64,000 nt of DNA from Streptoalloteichus tenebrarius (GTDB lineage Bacteria; Actinomycetota; Actinomycetes; Mycobacteriales; Pseudonocardiaceae), in NCBI RefSeq assembly GCF_024171885.1, contig NZ_JAMTCP010000005.1, positions 62,001 through 126,000 on the forward strand, written 5' to 3'. This document shows, piece by piece, positions 26,785-34,689 of this stretch. Made by a program: the position numbers and the translations under genes. The notes beneath the pieces were generated by a model that did no database searches, was not told the DNA's origin, and worked only from the letters and a program-made list of their open reading frames with translations. Every line of letters starts with the position of its first letter. Positions within the stretch are counted from its first letter, which is position 1.

Positions 26785-27321
26785 TCAGTGAGTTGTTCCA
26801 GAGGCCAGCAGATGGAGTACGACGGGCGGCGGGACGTCGCGCTCTACGCTGCCAGAGCGGTCAGCCTCATGCTGCCTTCGCTGAAGCCTTGTTCGTCGGC
26901 CTGATGCGCAGAGTGGAGAGTGCTGACGGAGGAAGTGCAGCTCGGTGTCGAGCTGGGTCCCGCCCTGGCTGACCAGGTTCGGCGGTTCTGGCTGGGGCTC
27001 CTCGCCCCGCCGGCGGGCGTCGAGCGCCGCGACGAGCCAACACGCCGTCACCGTCGCGTCCAGCAGGTCGTCGGCGACGCCGTGTGCCACCACGTGCTCC
27101 CGCGCCGCCTCCAGCGTCGCGGGCGACACGTAGTTGCGCAGGAACAGCAGGCCGTCCCGGATCTCGATGATGGTCCGGTAGACCCGCAGGCTCGGCGCCG
27201 TGAGCAGGGTGACGCCCCGGTGCGCCTCGACCATGACCACGGTGGGCACCGCCGCCGTGATGTCGCGCCACAACGGCCGCGGCTCGAACAACGCCGCCAG
27301 CGCGACGAACGGCCGAAACAA
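26785..27321 (-). CDS. DUF6545-like fragment without its membrane domain
   Basis: The central part (PLWRDITAAVPTVVM, then RVYRTIIEIRDGLLFLRNYV) resembles the cytoplasmic DUF6545 domain that in MAB_1171c-type proteins follows about seven membrane helices. Here the helices are absent, the C-terminus is Arg/Gln-rich, and the only start is a TTG just after the amidotransferase gene; the frame is also open back into that gene. It may be a stand-alone domain gene translated by coupling with the amidotransferase, or a remnant. Confidence 0.5.
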   Translation of the reverse strand: MFRPFVALAALFEPRPLWRDITAAVPTVVMVEAHRGVTLLTAPSLRVYRTIIEIRDGLLFLRNYVSPATLEAAREHVVAHGVADDLLDATVTACWLVAALDARRRGEEPQPEPPNLVSQGGTQLDTELHFLRQHSPLCASGRRTRLQRRQHEADRSGSVERDVPPPVVLHLLASGTTH

Positions 27322-27343
27322 CGCCGCCCAGGACGTTCGGGGG

Positions 27344-28210
27344 TCAGCGGGGGATCTCCAGCGGTCGCGTGTGGACGACGCCCCCGCGACGCACGATCAC
27401 CAGCGTGTTCGGCGGAACCTCCACCCACTGGTGGCTGTAGTGCAGTTCCAGCGGCTCCGACACGACGATCGTGGCGTGCTCCGGCATGGGGATCTCGTCC
27501 CCGCCGGCCGCGCGCAGCGCGGCGGCTCCCGCGTTGTAGTAGAGGGTCTTGGCGGTGTCGTCGGTGGCGTACCGCCACGCGTAGATCGTCTCCCCGTCGG
27601 TGGTCGCCCCGGTGCACCGGAACACGCCGTCCACACCGTGCTCGCGCTGCGCGCGTTCCACCCGCGCGATCATCCTGCCCAGCGCGGCCGGCGGGTCCTC
27701 GGCCAGGCCGTAGGTCAGGGCGAGGAAGAAGGCCGTCTCGGTGTCGGCGTCGCCCTGGATCTGCGGGTAGAGCGCGGGATCGACGTCGAACCGGAGGTCC
27801 CGCGCCACGTGGTTGAACCCCTCGATCTCCCCGTTGTACTGCCACAACCACCGTTGGCACGTGAAGGGGTGGCAGTTCTCGCGCGAGATCGTCCCGCCGA
27901 ACGCCGCGCGCACGTGCGCGAGGAACAGCGGCGAGCGCACCTGTTCGGCGATGCGGTGCAGGTTGTCGTCGTTCCAGGCGGGGCGGATGTCCCGGTACAG
28001 GCCGGGATGCTCGCGATCCCCGTACCAGCCCAGCCCGAACCCGTCCCCGTTGGTCGGCAGCGCCTCGTCCCGGAACATGCGCGTGGTCGGGGAGTGCGGC
28101 ACGTAGTTCTCCCTGGCGAACATGCTCTGGTCGATCAGCGAGTGGTTGGGGCGGACGACGAGGGTGTCCAGGAAGATCGGTTCTCCCGAGTAGGCCAGCC
28201 AGCGGCACAT
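27344..28210 (-). CDS. Class II glutamine amidotransferase (YafJ/EgtC type)
   Basis: A 288-residue N-terminal-nucleophile hydrolase. The catalytic Cys is residue 2 (MCRWLAYSG), exposed after Met removal, and the glutaminase fold is recognised by GDGFGLGWYG, FLAHVRAAFGG and the YNGEIEGF loop with DADTETAFF. It should release ammonia from a gamma-glutamyl substrate. EgtC of ergothioneine synthesis belongs to this family, but no egtB or egtD genes are beside it, so the precise role is open. A DUF6545-like fragment follows on the same strand. Confidence 0.87.
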   Translation of the reverse strand: MCRWLAYSGEPIFLDTLVVRPNHSLIDQSMFARENYVPHSPTTRMFRDEALPTNGDGFGLGWYGDREHPGLYRDIRPAWNDDNLHRIAEQVRSPLFLAHVRAAFGGTISRENCHPFTCQRWLWQYNGEIEGFNHVARDLRFDVDPALYPQIQGDADTETAFFLALTYGLAEDPPAALGRMIARVERAQREHGVDGVFRCTGATTDGETIYAWRYATDDTAKTLYYNAGAAALRAAGGDEIPMPEHATIVVSEPLELHYSHQWVEVPPNTLVIVRRGGVVHTRPLEIPR

Positions 28211-28491
28211 TCCACGCCTCCTCGTCTCCCCAGGAGCGGACTCGGCTGACGACCCGCGACGCGACGGACCCGACCGACTCCGCCGATCTCCGTCGTCCCG
28301 TGGTCCCGCGGTCCCGGTCCAGTCTGGTCGGCGCCCACCCAGCCCGCGCGTCGGCGCGCGTCGGCACGCCGGGGAGGCGCTGACCGCCGCTGTCGCTCGA
28401 CAGGTTGGTTGTCGGCGTGGTCACCGTCCTTCGTGGACGCGGGCGCGGCCGGTCGTGGTTAGCCTGCCGGTCAGGCGGGGGCCAGGGGGTG
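28211..28491. promoter_or_regulatory. Divergent gap between amidotransferase and PAP2-like genes
   Basis: 281 bp between divergent starts. TTGGTTGTCGG near 28406 is the only AT-rich promoter-like patch. No repeat or operator palindrome is evident. Confidence 0.3.
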
Positions 28492-29511
28492 ATGGCGGTG
28501 CTGGTGGAGACGGCCCCGGTCCGGGGGCTCGGGGCCCAGCCGTTGGCCGTGCGCGCGGTCTGGGGCGCGGTGGCGGGGGCCGCCGCGGCGGTGTGCGGCT
28601 ACCTGGTCTCGGTCTGGACGGGCGCGGGCCAGCGCCTGGAGAACCTCCCCCTGGTCGGCCCGGTCTCGCCGCCGGTGGGGACGCGGGTCGCCGCGCTGCA
28701 CGCGATGGAGGGCCTCACGGTCCTGACCCTCGGCCTCGCCGTGGGGCTCGCGCTCACGATCGGGGTCCTGCGCGGCCGTATGGCACTGGGGGTCGCCTCG
28801 GCCTCGGTGGTCGTCGGCTCCGCGGTGGCGGCCGAGGCCCTGCGCCTCGTGCTCGACCGTCCACACCTGGACCCCGCGGCCGGGCGCGCCTGGGACGACA
28901 ACAGCCTCCCCAGTGGTCAGGCCGCGGTCGCCACGGCGATCTGCTGCGCCCTCACGATGGTCGTCCCGCAACGCCACCGCGTGGCCACGGCCCTGGTGAC
29001 GTCCTGCTGGGCCGCCGGCGTCGGGGTCCAGACGGTCGGCAGCCGGTGGCACCGCCCCGGCGACGTCCTCGTCGGCGACCTGCTCGCGCTGACCCTGGCC
29101 TGCGGCGTGGTCCTGCTGCTGCTCGCGCGCCGCCCCTCGGCCAGGGTGGAGCTGTCGCGACGGGAGCGGGTCGTCTGGAACAGCGTCGCCCTCGCCCCGC
29201 TGGGGCTCCTGGCGCTGGGCGCGTTGGTGCTCGGGACCGGCCTCGGGGTCGCGGCGCTGGAGGTGCTGGGAGACCACCAGACCCCGCCGTCGAGCGCCGT
29301 GACGCTCGCGCTCGCGGCGGGCCACAGTGTGGCGGTCGCGGGCGCCGCCCTCGTCGGCTTCGGGTTCCTGTTGGTCGTGGAGGGACTCGAACTGGACGTC
29401 CCGACGAAGCGCGGGGCGACCGGGTGGGGCGCGGCGGACCGGGTCGAGCCGAACTGGCCGACCGCGCAGGAGCACGACGACATTCCCGGCATCCTCTCCC
29501 GGGAGCCCTGA
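28492..29511 (+). CDS. PAP2-like membrane phosphatase, divergent active site
   Basis: A 339-residue protein with about seven hydrophobic helices, resembling type 2 phosphatidic acid phosphatases. The usual PSGH is here SLPSGQAAV (Gln in place of the catalytic His), and the third motif is GSRWHRPGDVLVG, with Arg only two residues before His instead of five. Activity may therefore be altered or lost. ATG 28492 follows GGGGG; a GTG at 28489 or 28405 is possible. A hairpin terminator overlaps the stop codon. Confidence 0.7.
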   Translation: MAVLVETAPVRGLGAQPLAVRAVWGAVAGAAAAVCGYLVSVWTGAGQRLENLPLVGPVSPPVGTRVAALHAMEGLTVLTLGLAVGLALTIGVLRGRMALGVASASVVVGSAVAAEALRLVLDRPHLDPAAGRAWDDNSLPSGQAAVATAICCALTMVVPQRHRVATALVTSCWAAGVGVQTVGSRWHRPGDVLVGDLLALTLACGVVLLLLARRPSARVELSRRERVVWNSVALAPLGLLALGALVLGTGLGVAALEVLGDHQTPPSSAVTLALAAGHSVAVAGAALVGFGFLLVVEGLELDVPTKRGATGWGAADRVEPNWPTAQEHDDIPGILSREP

Positions 29512-29543
29512 GGCCCGGCGCTCCATGAGGAGCGCCGGGCCTC
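29510..29543 (+). terminator. 15-bp perfect stem overlapping the PAP2-like stop codon
   Basis: GAGGCCCGGCGCTCC, loop ATGA, then its exact complement. The TGA stop is part of the left arm. Confidence 0.8.
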
Positions 29544-29626
29544 ACGGTGCCCGATGGATTCCGTTCCCCGCCACGGAAAAACGCTCGCCGTCAGGGGAAG
29601 AAGGAAGGCGGGGAGAGCGCCGAACG

Positions 29627-29681
29627 CCGCACGGGTGCGGCGCCGAGGTGCGACGACACCGACGGCGCCGCACCCGTGCGG
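29627..29681. terminator. 19-bp perfect inverted repeat, terminator for the minus-strand operon
   Basis: Arms 29627-29645 and 29663-29681 are exact complements separated by 17 nt. It lies just beyond the end of the YbaB/EspC/WXG-like operon, between convergent genes. Confidence 0.75.
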
Positions 29682-29694
29682 CGGATTCGAGGTT

Positions 29695-30402
29695 TCAGGA
29701 GGTCTCCGGACCGGCCATGGCGATCGCGCCGGCCACGTCGGTCTGGACCCTGGCCCACGACCCGTCCCGGAAGTGGAGCTGGAGGTGCCGCGGCCCCATC
29801 GAGAAGTTCGGGATCAGGGTGGGCTTCCACCGCTCGATCCGCACCAGGTCCGCGCGGCTGATCTCGAACTCGGAGACCAGGGCCGCGTCCTGCGGCCGCT
29901 CCGTCAGCGGGGGGCGGCGGACCTCGCGGACGGACTCCACGGCGACGTCCTTCAGGAACTTGCCCAGCTTGCGCAGCCCCTGCACCCCGCGCACGGACTC
30001 GGGGTTCCGCACGCTGTCGGAGAACTCCTTCATCACGTCGCCGCTGTCCCCCTGGAGGTCACGCAGCCGGAGGACGGCGACCCGGTGGGAGGTCACGACG
30101 AGCCACGCGTTCTTCTCGCTCACCGCCCGGTAGCAGCCGACGGCCAGACACCGGGGGTGCTCCCCGTGGACGGCCACGCTGCGCACAGGTGTGTTGTCGT
30201 CCATGAAGGCGTCCATGAACCCCTCTACCATCCGGCCGCCGACCGACCGCTCGATCCCCCTGGCGTCGAGGCCGCGGACCCGGAAGCGCTCGTTCTCGAT
30301 CTCACAGCACCCGGCTGTCGCGAGCAGGGTGTCGCCCCGCAGCCACGTCCGGGTCGCCAGGTCGCGGACGAGGCCGGCCTCCGCCTCCGTCGGGATCACC
30401 AC
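29695..30402 (-). CDS. Hypothetical protein, last gene of a type-VII-like operon
   Basis: A 235-residue soluble protein I cannot assign. It has a central stretch VTSHRVAVLRLRDLQ and IERWKPTLIPNFSMGPRHLQ that resembles PH-like beta strands, and an amphipathic segment rich in Val/Arg. GTG 30402 overlaps the preceding gene by 7 bp, so translation is coupled. Position after YbaB, EspC-like and WXG-like genes suggests a partner or cytosolic counterpart of that secreted protein; that is inference only. Confidence 0.65.
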   Translation of the reverse strand: MVIPTEAEAGLVRDLATRTWLRGDTLLATAGCCEIENERFRVRGLDARGIERSVGGRMVEGFMDAFMDDNTPVRSVAVHGEHPRCLAVGCYRAVSEKNAWLVVTSHRVAVLRLRDLQGDSGDVMKEFSDSVRNPESVRGVQGLRKLGKFLKDVAVESVREVRRPPLTERPQDAALVSEFEISRADLVRIERWKPTLIPNFSMGPRHLQLHFRDGSWARVQTDVAGAIAMAGPETS

Positions 30403-31418
30403 GTGAATCCACGCTCCATGTTGCCCTGGTTGCGGTTGTTGCGTTGCACCTTGCCGGTAGCGTACTCACCCGCCTCCTGCACGGCCTGGTCCGTCGCCAG
30501 CTCCGCGCCGCTCGCCATCGCGGCCTTGTCGGCCTTCATCCCGGTCAGCCCGGTGACGGCCCTGACGGCCATCTTCATCGGGTCGCCGTACCTGCCGACC
30601 GCCGCGGTCACACCGGAGACGCGCGATGCCGCGCGGACCCAGATGTTCCGCTCCTTGATCAGTTGCTCGACGCGGCCGGAGATCCGCTTGAGTATCTTCA
30701 ACGCCCGCACCAGCCAGTGGAGCGCCTTGCTGATGGCCATGAGGATGCGGGACAGGGTGATGCTGATCCGCGCGGCCGAGGTGGCCCACGCGGCGGCCAC
30801 GGACGCGCCGAACGAGATGGCGCTGGTCGCCAGGGCGGCGAGCCACGTGACGATCAGGTTCTCGACGAACTCGCGGACGATGTCCACGAGCATGTCCCAC
30901 AGGCCCTCGAAGAAGTCGGCGACCTGGTCGAGGTGCTCCTTGAGCTGCTTGCAGCAGTCGGCGAGGGACCGCAGTCCCTGCTGGAACTCCTCCTTCTGCT
31001 TGGCCTGCGCCTGGGCGGCCGGCCCCTCCCAGTGCGCGGCCAGGCCCTGCTGCTCCCGCCCGTCCTGGTCGGCGAGCTGGTTGAGGAAGGTGGCCATCCG
31101 CTCCCAGCCGGCCCCGGTGGTGCGCATCTGGTCGGGGTCGCCGGTCACCTGCTCGAACAGCGGCCGGAACGGGATCATGCACCACTCGACGAGGAAGCCG
31201 AGTCCGTTGTCCCAGAAGCTCTTCATGGGGTGGGACAACAGGTCGTCGACGTCCCGCTTGACCGCGACGCCGGCCACGAACACCTGGGGCAGCGACGACG
31301 CGTCCTGGAAGTTGCTGATGCTCTCCTTGGCGCTGTCGTAGGTGTCGACGACGTCCATCTTGGCGCCGTCGGACTTCCACGGGTCCGCGCGCTCGAAGAA
31401 CTGCTGTCCACTCGTCAC
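30396..31418 (-). CDS. WXG100-like type VII secretion substrate
   Basis: A 340-residue protein whose middle is a WXG-type helical hairpin: helices around TGAGWERMATFLNQLADQ, then AAHWEGPAAQAQAKQKEEF, with W-E-G at the turn. A hydrophobic segment follows (FVENLIVTWLAALATSAISF, then SVAAAWATSAARI), which could insert in a membrane, and a basic C-terminus. The N-terminus is polar. Start GTG 31418 overlaps the EspC-like stop by 4 bp. Such proteins are exported by ESX-type systems or form a pore-like effector; no secretion ATPase is in the window. Confidence 0.72.
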   Translation of the reverse strand: MTSGQQFFERADPWKSDGAKMDVVDTYDSAKESISNFQDASSLPQVFVAGVAVKRDVDDLLSHPMKSFWDNGLGFLVEWCMIPFRPLFEQVTGDPDQMRTTGAGWERMATFLNQLADQDGREQQGLAAHWEGPAAQAQAKQKEEFQQGLRSLADCCKQLKEHLDQVADFFEGLWDMLVDIVREFVENLIVTWLAALATSAISFGASVAAAWATSAARISITLSRILMAISKALHWLVRALKILKRISGRVEQLIKERNIWVRAASRVSGVTAAVGRYGDPMKMAVRAVTGLTGMKADKAAMASGAELATDQAVQEAGEYATGKVQRNNRNQGNMERGFTW

Positions 31419-31777
31419 TGTTGTGCCCCCGGTCCGATCACGCCGTGGTTGCGGATGTCGAAGTCGCCGCCCTCCGCGCCCTTGCCGAACAGCTCGGCGA
31501 AGCCCTTGTCGACGCTGGTGTAGGTCTCGGTGCTGTCCTCCAGTCGGTCCGCGGCGGTGCGCAGGAACTCCGCGGCCTTGCGGATGTTCTCCTCGACCTT
31601 GTTGACCATGTCGTCGTAGCCGCTGAAGAACCCGGCGTGCTGGCCGATGAGCCCGAAGCAGTCCTCGGTGGCCCTCGCCTGCTGCACCTGCTCGGCCAGC
31701 GCCTCGATCACGTCGGCCCGCTCCCGCTCGTACCGGGCCTTCGCCCGCAGCGCGGCGGGCTTGAGGGTGAAGTCCAT
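31415..31777 (-). CDS. EspC-like ESX-associated protein
   Basis: A 120-residue all-helical protein related to the EspC family of type VII secretion substrates. The N-terminal half MDFTLKPAALRAKARYERER runs into GYDDMVNKVEENIRKAAEF and LRTAADRLEDSTETYTSVDK, the helix-turn-helix and acidic C-terminal pattern of the family. It overlaps both neighbours (1 bp with YbaB, 4 bp with the WXG-like gene). It probably pairs with the following WXG-like protein for export. Confidence 0.75.
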   Translation of the reverse strand: MDFTLKPAALRAKARYERERADVIEALAEQVQQARATEDCFGLIGQHAGFFSGYDDMVNKVEENIRKAAEFLRTAADRLEDSTETYTSVDKGFAELFGKGAEGGDFDIRNHGVIGPGAQQ

Positions 31778-32220
31778 CAGAAGTCGCTCCTCAGGACGGT
31801 CTGCTCGCTCAGGTCGTCGTCCTCGGCGTGCTCGGCGCCGCGCCGGGGGGCCGCCGGCCGCTCGGGCAGGCCGGGGACCGGCGGCATCTGGGCCTGGGCC
31901 GCGGCCATGGCGTCGTCGAACCGGTCACCCACGACCGGGCGCACCAACTCCTCCAGCTTGGCGGCGGCGTCGGCGTTGGCGCGGTGGATCGTCTCGACGA
32001 TCGCGGCCTGCAACCGGCGCGACCCCATCTCCACCGCGCGCTCGTGCAGATCGAGGGACACCAACGCGCCCCCCGGGGCGACGGTGGCGCTCACCATGCC
32101 GTCCGCGCTGCGGGCGGTGCCGCGCGCCCCACTGATCGCCTCCTGGAGAGTGGTCGCCTGCTGGAGCATGCGTTCGTTCTCCTCGAAAGCGCTCCGCAAC
32201 CACTCGTCGGCGCTGCTCAT
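31777..32220 (-). CDS. YbaB/EbfC-family DNA-binding protein
   Basis: A 147-residue nucleoid-associated-type protein: an N-terminal helix (ENERMLQQATTLQEAISGAR), the YbaB strands (DGMVSATVAPGGALVSLDLH) and a helical EETVRRANADAAAKLEELV-like end, then a Pro-rich acidic tail. ATG 32220 follows GGGGGAAGG. In actinobacteria such genes lead operons of EspC and WXG-like proteins, as here, so it may regulate the operon or have a structural role with the secreted partners. Confidence 0.82.
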   Translation of the reverse strand: MSSADEWLRSAFEENERMLQQATTLQEAISGARGTARSADGMVSATVAPGGALVSLDLHERAVEMGSRRLQAAIVETIHRANADAAAKLEELVRPVVGDRFDDAMAAAQAQMPPVPGLPERPAAPRRGAEHAEDDDLSEQTVLRSDF

Positions 32221-32614
32221 CGTCCTTCCCCCATCATCAGTGGTCTCGGGCCTGCGCCAGCAGCTTGGCAGAGCGCGGCGTCCGGATGGGGGAGAGCCGG
32301 GAGACTGTGTGCTTTCGCATCGATATCCCGGTCGGGGGTGTCCGTTTGGTCCAGATGGACCAGTCTCGGCTGTGTGCTCCGTCTCGCTCCGTGACCGTCT
32401 TCTGGCTCCGAGGCACGGGGGTCGGCGCGTCGGGGGTGGAGCGGGGGTGGGTCGGTTCGGTTCGCTCCGACCTCTCTCCGGTCCGATTTGTGTCCACTGT
32501 GGATGTTTGGTGGGAGGTGGTCGTTCCCGGTGTCCTGGTTCTCGGAGGGTGCCCACGGGAGCGGTACCCGCGTACCGTACGGACGCAGGACCAGGGGAGG
32601 ACAGGAGCCGGGAC
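32221..32614. promoter_or_regulatory. Divergent region with inverted repeat before csoR copy 1
   Basis: 394 bp between the YbaB and CsoR starts. CGGTAC-CCGC-GTACCG at 32562-32577 is a perfect inverted repeat next to the csoR ribosome binding site and is a likely operator; it differs from the operator of copy 2. TGGTCC-AGAT-GGACCA at 32347-32362 is another inverted repeat, and TCCACTGTGGA is at 32493. Confidence 0.55.
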
Positions 32615-32896
32615 ATGCACGGTTACACGGGGCGCAAGGACGACTACCTGAAGCGGTTGCGGCGCATCGAGGGTCAGGTGCGTGGCTTGCAGCGGATGAT
32701 CGAGAACGACGAGTACTGCATCGATGTGTTGACGCAGATCTCGGCGGCGACGAAGGCGTTGCAGGCGGTGTCGTTGGGTTTGGTGGACGAGCACCTTCGG
32801 CACTGTGTGGCTCAGGCGATCGCCGAGGGTGGTGAGGTGGCTGACGCGAAGGTGCGTGAGGCCAGCGACGCCATCGCCCGCCTTGTGCGGTCCTGA
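32615..32896 (+). CDS. csoR: CsoR-family copper-sensing repressor, copy 1
   Basis: A 93-residue helical repressor that releases DNA upon binding Cu(I). The Cys-His-Cys ligand set of copper sensors is present: Cys in NDEYCIDVL and His plus Cys in VDEHLRHCVAQ. The N-terminal arm MHGYTGRKDDYLKRLRRIEG carries the basic contact residues. ATG 32615 follows AGGAG. Bases 32636-32880 are identical to the second copy 450 bp downstream, while both flanks differ completely. Confidence 0.93.
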   Translation: MHGYTGRKDDYLKRLRRIEGQVRGLQRMIENDEYCIDVLTQISAATKALQAVSLGLVDEHLRHCVAQAIAEGGEVADAKVREASDAIARLVRS

Positions 32897-32974
32897 CGCG
32901 AAACGGTCCCGACGGGGCTCCGACCCAGGTGGGCCGGAGCCCCGTCGTCGTTCCCGGCCGGTGTGGTCCGGGTA

Positions 32975-33020
32975 ACCCCTGGGGGGTACTTGACCTACCT
33001 GTACCCCCCAGGGGTATAAA
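32975..33020 (+). promoter_or_regulatory. Promoter with double CsoR operator before csoR copy 2
   Basis: ACCCCTGGGGGGTAC (32975-32989) and its exact reverse complement (33001-33015) flank an 11-bp spacer. TTGACC (32990-32995) and TATAAA (33015-33020) read as -35 and -10 with 19 bp between, so repressor binding would cover the promoter. Each arm matches the known GTA-CCCC-GGGG-TAC style of CsoR boxes. Confidence 0.85.
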
Positions 33021-33064
33021 TGTCGTGTCCGGACGGACCGGGCGACGACGGAGGGGAGGCGGGC

Positions 33065-33346
33065 GTGCGCGGCTACAGCAAGGAGAAGGACGACTACCTG
33101 AAGCGGTTGCGGCGCATCGAGGGTCAGGTGCGTGGCTTGCAGCGGATGATCGAGAACGACGAGTACTGCATCGATGTGTTGACGCAGATCTCGGCGGCGA
33201 CGAAGGCGTTGCAGGCGGTGTCGTTGGGTTTGGTGGACGAGCACCTTCGGCACTGTGTGGCTCAGGCGATCGCCGAGGGTGGTGAGGTGGCTGACGCGAA
33301 GGTGCGTGAGGCCAGCGACGCCATCGCCCGGCTGGTCCGCTCCTGA
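33065..33346 (+). CDS. csoR: CsoR-family copper-sensing repressor, copy 2
   Basis: A 93-residue paralogue of copy 1 with the same Cys-His-Cys ligands; it differs only at the N-terminus (VRGYSKEK in place of MHGYTGRK). GTG 33065 has GGAGG upstream. Its own promoter bears a double CsoR operator, and CopZ, an exported protein and CopA follow on the same strand, so this copy probably regulates the copper operon and itself. The codons inside the shared block use more third-position T than the ends do. Confidence 0.93.
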   Translation: MRGYSKEKDDYLKRLRRIEGQVRGLQRMIENDEYCIDVLTQISAATKALQAVSLGLVDEHLRHCVAQAIAEGGEVADAKVREASDAIARLVRS

Positions 33347-33418
33347 ACCCCGCGTTCCGCCCCACGACCGACCCCGCTCCGTCACACCACCTTCACAGCA
33401 CCTTTCCTGGAGGCGACC

Positions 33419-33628
33419 ATGTGCGAGACCACCTACACCGTGACCGGGATGACCTGCGGTCACTGCGCCAGCTCGGTCAGCGAGGAGGTGCGCGGCATCC
33501 CGGGCGTCAGCGACGTCGCGGTGGACGTGGCCAGCGGCCGGGTGACCGTCACCAGCGAGGCGCCGCTGAACGTGGAGGACGTGCGCGCCGCGGTCGAGGA
33601 AGCCGGCTACGCGCTGGCCGCGAGCTGA
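33419..33628 (+). CDS. copZ: Copper chaperone CopZ
   Basis: A 69-residue heavy-metal-associated domain. The metal loop GMTCGHC near residue 10 holds the two cysteines that bind Cu(I). Normal ferredoxin-like length; cytoplasmic. It delivers copper to the CopA pump encoded downstream and probably to CsoR. ATG 33419 follows GGAGG. Confidence 0.95.
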   Translation: MCETTYTVTGMTCGHCASSVSEEVRGIPGVSDVAVDVASGRVTVTSEAPLNVEDVRAAVEEAGYALAAS

Positions 33629-33638
33629 GACCACGGCG

Positions 33639-34598
33639 ATGAACACCGCGACGAAGCTGTCCGCCTACGGCGCGGCGCTCGTGCTCGTGTTCGCCGGAGC
33701 GTGGGCGGCGGGCGCCGCCGCCGGACCGCTCACCGTGGGGGCCGGGCACGAGCCCGGCTCCCACGCCCCCGGCGACGCCGCGCCCAGGGCCGACACCGAG
33801 CCCGACGGGCTCGCGTCCAGCCGGGACGGTCACACCCTGTCCCCCGAGCGCACGACCTTCACGCCCGGCGTCGCCGAGGAGTTCGCGTTCCGCGTCACCG
33901 GATCCGACGGCGCGGCCGTCACGTCCTTCGACGAGAAGGACGGGCAGCGCATGCACGTGGTCGTCGTCCGGCGGGACGGCACCGCCTACCAGTACCTCCA
34001 CCCCCAGCTCTCCGCCGACGGTGTCTGGCGCGTGTCGGTCACGCTGCCCGCCGCCGGCAGTTACCGGGCCTTCGCGGACTTCGTGCCGCGCGGCGGGCGT
34101 GCCGTCGTCCTGGGTGTCGACCTCCAGGCGCCCGGCCCCTACAACCCGATCGTGCCGTTCCCGACCAGGACCGCGCAGGTCGACGGCTACCGCGTGGAAC
34201 TCACCGGCGACCTGCGCCCCGGACAGACCTCCCAGCTCACCGTGGACGTGAGCAGGGACGGCCGGCCAGTGACCGACCTCCAGCCCCACCTCGGCGCGTA
34301 CGGGCACCTCGTCGCCCTCCGCCAGGGCGACCTCGCCTACGTGCGCGTGCGCCCGGACGGCGCTCCTGGCGACGGCCGCACGGCGCCCGGACCTCGGGTG
34401 GTCTTCTCCGCCGAGGTGCCGACCGCCGGCACCTACCGACTGTTCCTCGACTTCCGTCACGGTGACGCAGTGCGGACGGCCGAGTTCACCGTGGCGACGC
34501 GGGAGGAGAGCGCGACACCCCCGCCGCCGGCCGGCGCGGACGGCGACGGTGGCCAACACTCCGACCAGCGCGGTGACGAGCATGGCGGCCACGGGTAG
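33639..34598 (+). CDS. Exported protein of the copper operon
   Basis: A 319-residue protein with an N-terminal hydrophobic segment ([20 protein letters not shown]), then a low-complexity region and two related beta-rich halves (around [20 protein letters not shown] and [19 protein letters not shown]). Histidines are near the C-terminus ([16 protein letters not shown]) and may bind copper. It starts 10 bp after CopZ. The signal or anchor and position between CopZ and CopA suggest an extracytoplasmic copper-handling role. Family membership is uncertain; similar proteins occur in actinobacterial copper loci. Confidence 0.75.
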   Translation: MNTATKLSAYGAALVLVFAGAWAAGAAAGPLTVGAGHEPGSHAPGDAAPRADTEPDGLASSRDGHTLSPERTTFTPGVAEEFAFRVTGSDGAAVTSFDEKDGQRMHVVVVRRDGTAYQYLHPQLSADGVWRVSVTLPAAGSYRAFADFVPRGGRAVVLGVDLQAPGPYNPIVPFPTRTAQVDGYRVELTGDLRPGQTSQLTVDVSRDGRPVTDLQPHLGAYGHLVALRQGDLAYVRVRPDGAPGDGRTAPGPRVVFSAEVPTAGTYRLFLDFRHGDAVRTAEFTVATREESATPPPPAGADGDGGQHSDQRGDEHGGHG

Positions 34599-34689
34599 CC
34601 CGAGGGGACACCAGGGGACACCTCTCAGCAGCGCCTCGACACCGACGGCACCCACGACACCAACGACACGGACGGACAGGGAGGACGCG

